From Tachypleus tridentatus (lineage: Eukaryota; Arthropoda; Merostomata; Xiphosura; Limulidae): a stretch of 64,000 nucleotides of DNA. Within the stretch, counting starts at the first letter, position 1. Every line of letters starts with the position of its first letter. The stretch is taken from positions 45,130,782-45,194,781 of the forward strand of contig NC_134833.1 of NCBI RefSeq assembly GCF_004210375.1, given 5' to 3'. The notes under the pieces were generated by a model. It searched no databases, was not told the DNA's origin, and saw only the letters and a program-made list of their open reading frames with translations. Of this stretch, positions 52,501 through 61,500 are shown in pieces. The translations under genes were made by a program, and so were the position numbers.

Positions 52501-55500
52501 TTACAGATTAGGACCAAGCTAATCTTTAAATGCCTGAAAAATCCATTGCTAACAGATGTTGCCCGTATGATGGTTGTGCATGCAGTAAGGAATCTTGTCG
52601 TGAGCATGACTAGTATTGCAAAATACTCGGCATTACCCTGAAGAACCTGAAATGACAATGTAAGTGTATTATAATTGTTTGCTTGTTTGTTGTGCATACA
52701 TATGTAAGAAATTAAACACTGATAAAAGAGAGAGTTTATAAATACTTCTGTTTTGTTGAGCTTGTGTATAATATATATTAAAGTGTTATAATTGTTGTTA
52801 TTATTATCATTAACGTGTCCATGACTTACCTGGAGTTTAAGGTTTATCATGTTAAGAGCCTACTTTCATGTTTAATCTGGGTTAAATAGTTTTCACACTA
52901 GTTTTCAGTAATTATTGCATTGATGAAGGTTTTTGTCTGGTCTTGTTTGTTTTAGAGCAAAGCCACATTAGGCTATTTGCTGTGTCCATCACAGAGAAGC
53001 AAAACCCGAATTTTAGCGTTATGAACCGATAAACTTACCACTGATCCACCATAGGAGTTTTTCTGGTCATAATGTTGATATTGTTCTTATGATGTTATTG
53101 TAACTTTCTAAAATATTACTTTATAGTATTGTGATCATTATAATTATTATAGATGATTTTCTTATTTATATTTTATTACTGCGACTTTCATTTAATTTGT
53201 TGTTCTAGAATTATTTCATTGTGAAAGAATGTATTCGTTTTTGTGTTACCTGGTGTGCTGTTAAAGTCCTGTAATTTTGTAACATTGACTAGCATCTTTC
53301 TGTTCTGTTTTTGTAGTGTCTGTATGTTTTGTCATGTGTGGTAGTCCTGTAAACTATGTACATACAGTCTTTTTATTATTATGCAAAGTCACATAATGCA
53401 TAAGATGCAAAGTAGAGCCTGTTTATATGAAACATGTTCGTATGCAAATAACAGATGTACATATTTATTTTTGATTTTAAATTTAAGTTAAAACAGGTAA
53501 ACCTCAGATAAAAGGTTATCTCATAAATACTAAAAATGACCATCTATGCATATCAAATCTCTTGATTTTGCTAAGCTCGTGTATGTGGCAAGAGACAATG
53601 TATATCTGATGCACATCTGAAAAAAGCTCACTAAGATATATGGGTTTATATTAGGGGTCATGTATAAAGACTGCCATATGAATATTGCAGAATGACAATC
53701 TGTTTTTGTGTAGGCAGAGTTCACTCGTTTGGTATTTTTCTCTTGTGTAATTATTACAGTCAGGAGCTATTCTTGGATCTCATTGTTTACGGATATAACT
53801 GCAACTTGCGAGTTGGTTCTGTATTCGTGTTCACTATTCTCATTTTCAGTTTCCACGGTGAAAGTGATGTCTCATTGGTGTTTTTCTCCGGATATGTTTT
53901 ACCTTACTACTAATAAGCCAGTAAATTGCTTTTATGCGATATTATCGGTTAACTATGATCTTTAATTTGGGTTCTATACCACCAGTGGCATAGTGGTTTA
54001 TCTGCAGACTTATAACGCTAAACAAACCTGATTTCCATACCCGTAGTGGGCAGAGTACAGATAGCCAATTCTGTATCTTTGAGCTTAACTATGACAAACA
54101 AATTGGTTCTACTTATTCAGATACTTTTTCATTCTCGTTGTCTTTTGGAATGTTACACATGCTACCTATCGAACCTAGGATTACACTGCATAAACAAAGG
54201 CAATGCTAGTTTATTTTGATTTAATATGAATGCACTAAAAATTCTTGCAAGAAGATTTCGTTGTAAGTTTACCAATCATAAAATAACAATGATTTTATTC
54301 GTGGTTTACATGCGTAGAAGCATAGCATAAAAATCTGTGATTTAAATCATATAATAAAAGAATAAAACAAGTCATAGAACTATAAAATCATTATATTTTC
54401 TGGGAACTGTAGTGAAGCACAACAAATACTGGCATAATGTAACTTATATGATTCTACTTATTACATAATTTGACATGAAAATAAATATCTATGCTACTAA
54501 CATGAAACATGCTAAATCTTCTTGGAGAAATAAAACAAAGTAGTAAACAATTTATTAAGAAATACAAGTACTAGATAAATAAAATAAACTAACAAAAATA
54601 TGATTAATCAGGTCAGCCTATTTAACAGGTAATATTACAATTTCATTTACCTCGATTTGTCGACATGTAAATTGTAGTTAACAACTAATTACATATCAAT
54701 CGAATTACAATTAAACATTGCATAGCATGTGTTTGTTGTATCTGAATAAGCTCAGTTGAGTTATCTTTAACACATCATATGATAAAGAAATAGATAAATC
54801 AGAAGACGTAAATCAAAGGTACAAAAATTACAGGCTTTGTATTTTATAATTTAGTGTAGTTATGGTAGTTTTTACATAAATCTTCGTTTCCTCTACAAAT
54901 AGCTTATAATAATCTCCTTCCAGTTCCTCCAGTTATTTCAGACAACAGCACTCGATCCAGTATCACAAGTACCGGAGCTACAATTTCGTTAAATTGTTAT
55001 GCATCTGGCTATCCCGATCCGCAGATTTCATGGAGGAGAGAGAACAATGACCTTCTGCCATCAGGTGTCGCTGTTTATCGTGGAAATGTTTTAACTATTC
55101 ATAGCATTACAAAGGAAGACCGCGGAACTTACTATTGTGTTGCTGATAATGGTGTTGGTAGAGGTGCCCGTCGAAATATTGGTGTTGAAGTTGAGTGTAA
55201 GTAGATTTCTATCAAGCAAAGTATTCCTTTTTTGTATCTTTTTATACGTACAAATTATATAACGGATACACAAAATATATTCTCTTTAGAAGCTGTTGCG
55301 AATCATTCACAAATAGCATTTGCTTTAAATTTCTACGTATGATATTCTTATATAATTTTAATTGGGTCTAAATATCTTTAGTCGCAGCACATTGGCTCAT
55401 AATCACAGAATGGGTCTGAGTTTTTTGTTTTTCTCAAATATAAACTTTTAGCTTACAGCCCTGTCATATCTTTACCGGTTTGAGATCTAATTACAGTTTG

Positions 55501-58500
55501 AGACTCAGGAAATCAAAACCGTTCAAATGTATACACGCGCCTCACACTTAGTGTTGGTGGCGCACACAAATATATTAAGTAAACTGAAGGGGAAGGTCTC
55601 GTAGATTAATTTAGTTTAATCCTAGTTTACATAATTTTAAATACTGCGGCTATTGAGAATTCCTTCTTGTTTCTTTAAGGCTCCAGTTTTATTCATTGGT
55701 ATATTACATTATTTAACTACATGTTAGCAGACACAACCTAATTACAGACATTATACGAACAGTGTGGACATGAGGTAGCTTAAGTTTATTATTTAATCAA
55801 ACCTAATATTAACCGAAATATAGTACATGACTATTTCGATTCGAGGTATTAACCTTAAGCCTTATAATGTAATTGCTTCAATATTCGAAATGAAAATATT
55901 TTGCTTCAGTAATGGTAGTCACATTTTTATTTAAACAGTAATGGTAATCACATTTTTTTTTAAACAGTAATGATAATCACATTTTTATTTATATGTTATC
56001 TTTATTGTCAATAACAATTCAAGTATCCATATACTATGTTTGGCTACTGATACAAGTTATGATATCGTAATGTAGCTTAAATATTTGCGGACATTCCTGT
56101 ACTTATATATATCTTCAGTCTATTGGTTAATGTTAAGTTAAATTATATACACAGCTTGAATTTATCGAATCAAAAACATCTTAGGTGTGAAAACTCACTA
56201 GGGGTGCTGCCAAACTAGTAGCTACACATATACCATTGATACGAATTTTATAATTAATATCTATTCACAATGGCGGATTTAAGGTTGTGTGGGCTCTACA
56301 TTCCATGTAGTTTTACCTAGAATAAAATTGTCAGTGGGCCCTCTTTATGACCATGGGCCCTGGGGCTGAGCCCCCTCTAGCTCCTACCTAAATACGCTAC
56401 TTCTTATTCATTAGCTAGCTAGGCTGACGTTTTGTTTGTTTGCTGTTGTTGTTTTATCAACTTGGGACACGATGGTGGGCAAAACAAATACTTGGCTTAG
56501 CTGACCAATGAATGAACGTTTGGTATAAAATTATTTTCAATGTAGCTATCATTTTAACCGGCAATTATGGTTTTACTTATTTAAGTCGCATGTTCAGTTA
56601 TTTTTGGAAGCACCTTTTTTTATTAGATATCATAACTTTTTCTTAATACACACCAACATATGACAACAAACAAAAAGTGACATCGATAGTAACAAACATT
56701 ATTCTTAGGCTGGCAGCTCTATTATTCTGAACAGATCTATACTTTATACAATTAACCAGATTCTTTAAAATGTTTAAAGGTAATCTCTCTTACTTAAAAT
56801 GTCTTTTTAATGCGAATGACGAAAAACTAAAATAGTGCACTTCTAATCTTAGATGAAACTGTAGTAAAAATTCAGGCTAGTGACGAGGTGGATATGGTAC
56901 TCGAGTCACATTCAATCAAACATGCTCGCCGTTAGGGGGAAGTGTTATAATGTTATTTTAAATCTCATCATTCGTTTGTAAAAAATTTAGTTCTAGAGTT
57001 AACGATGGGTGGTGATGAATAGTTCACTTCTCTTTAGTCTTTCACTGCTAAATTAAGGACAGCTAGAGTAGATATCTGTCGTATAGCTTTGCTCGAAATT
57101 TAAAAAAAACAAGGAGGTTAGTGAGTTTTTACGTGGGCGTGCGCAAAAAATCTGGATCAAAATTGAGTTCTCGTTGCTGAATAACCTTGCACATTTGACT
57201 TATAGTGCGACCAAATTTGACATCTAATTGCATAATAGATTATATGCATCTATCAATGTTGTTTTTTAATCATACAGCCTTTCTGTGGGATCTTTGCAAA
57301 AAAACAACAACACTTGAAAGTCATTTAGGCAGGATTAAAATATATTAATCTATGATGCCTTTGTTACCTATATTTTTGGACGTCAGCAATACTAATCGTG
57401 TTGTGCACGTATATCAGATTCGATTTTATTAAAATATTTCTACGAGCCTACCATAAAACTGAAATTACTGTAGACAGAAATAGGTAAATTAATCTATGAG
57501 ACTATGGGCATGTTTAATACATCAATCGAAATGGTTTGACCTTCTTAGTCCAGAACTGTAATTGAATTTCAAATTGGCGAAAAAATAACCGATATTTGAG
57601 ATAAAAGTTTACAACTGAAAAACTCAGACCCATTCTTTTGTTTTGGAATTTCGCGCAAAGTTACATGAGGGCTACTTGGGCTACTCTTTTACCAACGAAT
57701 AGTGGGATTGACCGTGACATTATAACGCCCTCACGGCTGAAAGGGCGAGCGTGTTCGGTGCGACAGGGATTCGAACCTGCGACTCTCAGATTACGAGTCG
57801 AACGCCTTAACCCACCTGGCCATTTTGGGCTCAGACCCATTCTGTGTTGTATTTAAAAAAATGGGAAGAAATTCAATCAATGTTAGAAATTTTATATCTC
57901 ATACCTTTCTTGATGTATTGTCTTGAACGATGGTGTGTGAAATAAGAATACAATAGAGCACTTACGACAAAAATATGTGGTAGTTTGGGTTAACACAATC
58001 ACAGCTACAGAAAATGTAAAATTACTGAACTATCGCTCCTATTAATAAAACAGTTTGCCATGCGGGTTGTTTTGGAGGCACAACACACTCCTGTTTAATA
58101 AATTTGAGTTACAATACAAAATTCAGAGCATCTTAGACTTATCTTACAAGTTCGATCTAATCTTTCTCTTTATGGGTTTTTCATTATTGTACACTGAACA
58201 CATCTAATGATAAAATAGTTAAAAATAAAATATGAATGATTTTAAAAAATGATGATTTTATTTTTGCATTCCTGTACAAGTTTATTAAAACGTATGTTTT
58301 GTTATGTTAGCCTTATAATATCATATAATTTAAGCAATGAAAGAATTATTTAGAGGAGCAAAGCTACCCGGAAAGAGAACAATAATGCTATATTAACAAA
58401 GCAGTTACTTTTCTTAGTTTGATACAATATTAAACTTAAATATCAAATAAGTGCTGCAATATAGTTCTGCAGGATTTCGATCCACCATTGTATAACGAAG

Positions 58501-61500
58501 TGAAAAAAGTTTTACTTCTTTTTTATGTGATAGTTTTTAGCTCAATTTAACGATATATTTGTATAATAATAACACATTCTTTGATTAATAAGACGAAAAC
58601 TTGAAATGCAGATATATCAGTTTCTTGTACTGAAAATAATATCATAATTTGTGGATCTGGCTGTGTAAAGAATTATGTTCAAAACAAAAATAAATCGAAT
58701 GTTTTGGAGATATAAAAGCCAACAGAAATATTGTGAAAGCTCAAAATATTACCTCTAGTGTTTTGCATACTTTTTGGTAATAATTTTATGCTTTTATTAA
58801 ATAGTATTTAGGAATGAAAAAACACATTAATGTAGGTTGTAGACATAGTTCTACACACCTGTTAACTCTTTTGTTTCAAAACATATTTTAAGGCTATTCA
58901 TCGTTACAATTAAATTTAACGATAAGGATTAGCTTATATCTTTGTGATATGAACTCCATATAAAAATACATCAAATACCTTTATCATAAACATTAAAAAG
59001 TGCAGTTCTAAGTAACATACATTCTCATTAGCTTTTTGAGGTCGAAATCTAATTCACTTGTGGTTCTGAAGTATATTGAGCCTACTGGCTTATTTAGATA
59101 ACGAAATGGGTATCTTAGTTTAAACTCATAGTATTTGTTATGCTAGTTTTGTTTTTGAATTTCGCGCAAAGCTACTCAATTGCTATCTGCGCTAGCCGTC
59201 CTTAATTTAGCAGTGTAAGACTAGAGGGAAGACAGCTAGTCATCACCACTCACTGCCAACTCTTGGGCTACTATTTTATCAACGAATAGTGGGATTGATC
59301 GCTACATCACAACTCCCCACAGCTGAAAGGGCGAGCATGTTTGGTGTGACGGGGATTCGAACCCGCGACCCTCGTATTACGAGCCGAACGCCTTAACCCA
59401 CCTGGCATTGGCGGGCCAATTCATAGTAATAACTTTGATAATCCTAAACATAGGTAGTCGGAAACAAGAAGTAAAAAAGAAGAAAAAAAAGTTAAATTTT
59501 GTTATTAGATCACTTCCGACGTGATCTCCAAATTCTGTTTTGTACAAGAAGATTATTACTTCAGAAAGATAAATTACGTCAAATAACCGTCGTGAGACAG
59601 TGATTTGAAAAAAATATGTCATAAACGGAGTTTAAAGTGTGTGTCTATTTTGTTATAGAAAAGCCACATCGGACTATCTGTTGAGCCTCTCGAGGGAAAT
59701 CAAACCCCTTATTTTAGTGTTGTAAATTCGTAGACTTACCGCTGTACCAGCGGGTGGACAGAGTTTAAAATAAATGTTGTAAATGTGTAAGGAATGGTGT
59801 TAATTCTCCCAAACAATATCGCTAATGTTTCTCTTGTTATGACCAGGGTCGCGGGTTCGAATCCCAGTCGCTTCGTTCGTTTTCGGCTTTGAAATGATAA
59901 CTTGCATAGTGTCTTCGTAGTTGTACATTTTTGGCCTGGCATGGTCAGGTGGTTAGGGTACTTGACACGTAATGTGAGGGTCGCGGGTTCGAAACCCCGT
60001 CACATCAAACATGCTCGCCCTTTCATCCGTGGGGGCGTTATAATGTTTCAGTCGATCCCACTATTCGTTGGTAAAAGAGTAGTCCACGTGTTGGCGGTGG
60101 GTGGTGATGACTAGCTGCTTTACCTCTAGTCTCACATTGCTAAATTAAGGACGGCTAGCACAGATAGCCTTCGTGTAGTTTTACGCCAAATTCAAAATCA
60201 AACTGTCAGACCAATGAACCGGGTTTGTAAGGTAGAGGATCATCAAGACAAGGCTTCCAGTTAAACTTCCGACTTTTGGTATTTATTAAGGTCATAATTA
60301 ATTAACCTGATTTATTAGATTACCCATGTTTTCGTTGTAAAAGAAGTCGACGATTAACAGGTTTTCTAATATAGAGCTATATATATATATATATTATTAG
60401 TTGTTAAAAATATCTCGTTTATTCTGATATTAGATAAAGAATGCGTTTGTAGTTGATAAGCTAAGCAATATAGTTTGAGATTGCTTTAGTTATTTTTATG
60501 TAGATAATAAGATAAGAAATTAAAATATTCAGAATATCAGCGTAACAAAAACTAGAAATAAATTATCCTAGTGTGTAATCGTGTTGGTGATGTATACTAA
60601 AATGCATCGCAAAGGCACAGCTTTATATACTAGTCTATGTAAATTTAATAAGTAACGCTATCATTAACCCAGGTAAGAAGTTATTAACAATTGCAGGTAA
60701 TTTTTATCAGAAACTGTATTGTGTGTTATTAGTTGCTCCATACGTAACAATTGACACTCATCGTTATGGGCAAGCACTGCAGTATGACATGGACCTCCAG
60801 TGTCATGTAGAGGCATTCCCATCCCCTTCGATAGTGTGGCTTAAAGATGGTCTAGAGTTGAATGACAACCAGCATTATCGGATTTCTATCTTTGCCACGG
60901 CTGATGAATTCACTGATTCAACTCTACGGGTCATATCCATTGAAAAAAGACAATATGGCGTATATATATGTAAAGCTCTGAACAAACTAGGTTCTCATCA
61001 ACAGAAAATAGAGCTATATGGTAAGACAAATGTTTTTAACCATGATATTTTTTCAATTTGTATTCATTTCTACCATATTCTATGAATGCATGTTGTTTGA
61101 TTTTTATTGTAGTTCTAAAATCAATTATTAGATATTTTTTTGCTTAAATATTTGTTAATTTTTGAAACTTTAATATTTATTCCGTTACTCTTGTTAAAAT
61201 ACATATATACATACATACATACATATATATATGTAATTATTCATCCTTACAGTGCTTAAATGCAAAATATGACCTATAATAATGCAATCTTTTAAATTGT
61301 ATAATAAGATCTTTACATGAAAACCCCTTAACTTTCGTGTAAATAAACAACTTCTTTAAATAATTTAATACATCTAAAAGTAATAAATAAAACTATTAAA
61401 GTCTTTGTTTTTGATTATTTTGAGTTCAAATGCTCTGAGTAGCGTATAACTTTGCCTCTATTCTAATCTCGCATGTTTTTTTACTTTCTGAAAGGATGTC

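Larger units (their letters stand above)
50371..54923 (+). other. intron 4 of the lachesin-like gene
   Basis: A 4.6-kb GT-AG intron with SINE-B copies at 51468-51597 and 53977-54095 and a SINE-C copy at 52935-53055. I found no coding signal in 51.6-52.9 kb or 54.1-54.9 kb. Confidence 0.85.
55197..60732 (+). other. intron 5 of the lachesin-like gene
   Basis: A 5.5-kb GT-AG intron. It contains two copies of the unclassified dispersed repeat in opposite orientation (55440-55690 and 57150-57460), SINE-A copies (56875-57112, 57640-57832, 59150-59416, 59932-60200), a SINE-C copy (59640-59758) and an AT microsatellite at 60379-60396. 57.9-59.1 kb shows nothing I can name. Confidence 0.9.

Noticed and set aside
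59037..59100. Fourth copy of the unclassified dispersed repeat (GAGGTCGAAATCTAATTCAC...)
   Set aside because: Only one landmark matches; not enough to call.
59340..59416. tRNA gene on the minus strand
   Set aside because: The head of another SINE-A copy with body and tail attached.
59932..60010. tRNA gene (A box, anticodon arm, intact B box)
   Set aside because: The sequence continues into the SINE-A body and tail and recurs in many copies; the acceptor stem does not close as a functional tRNA would.
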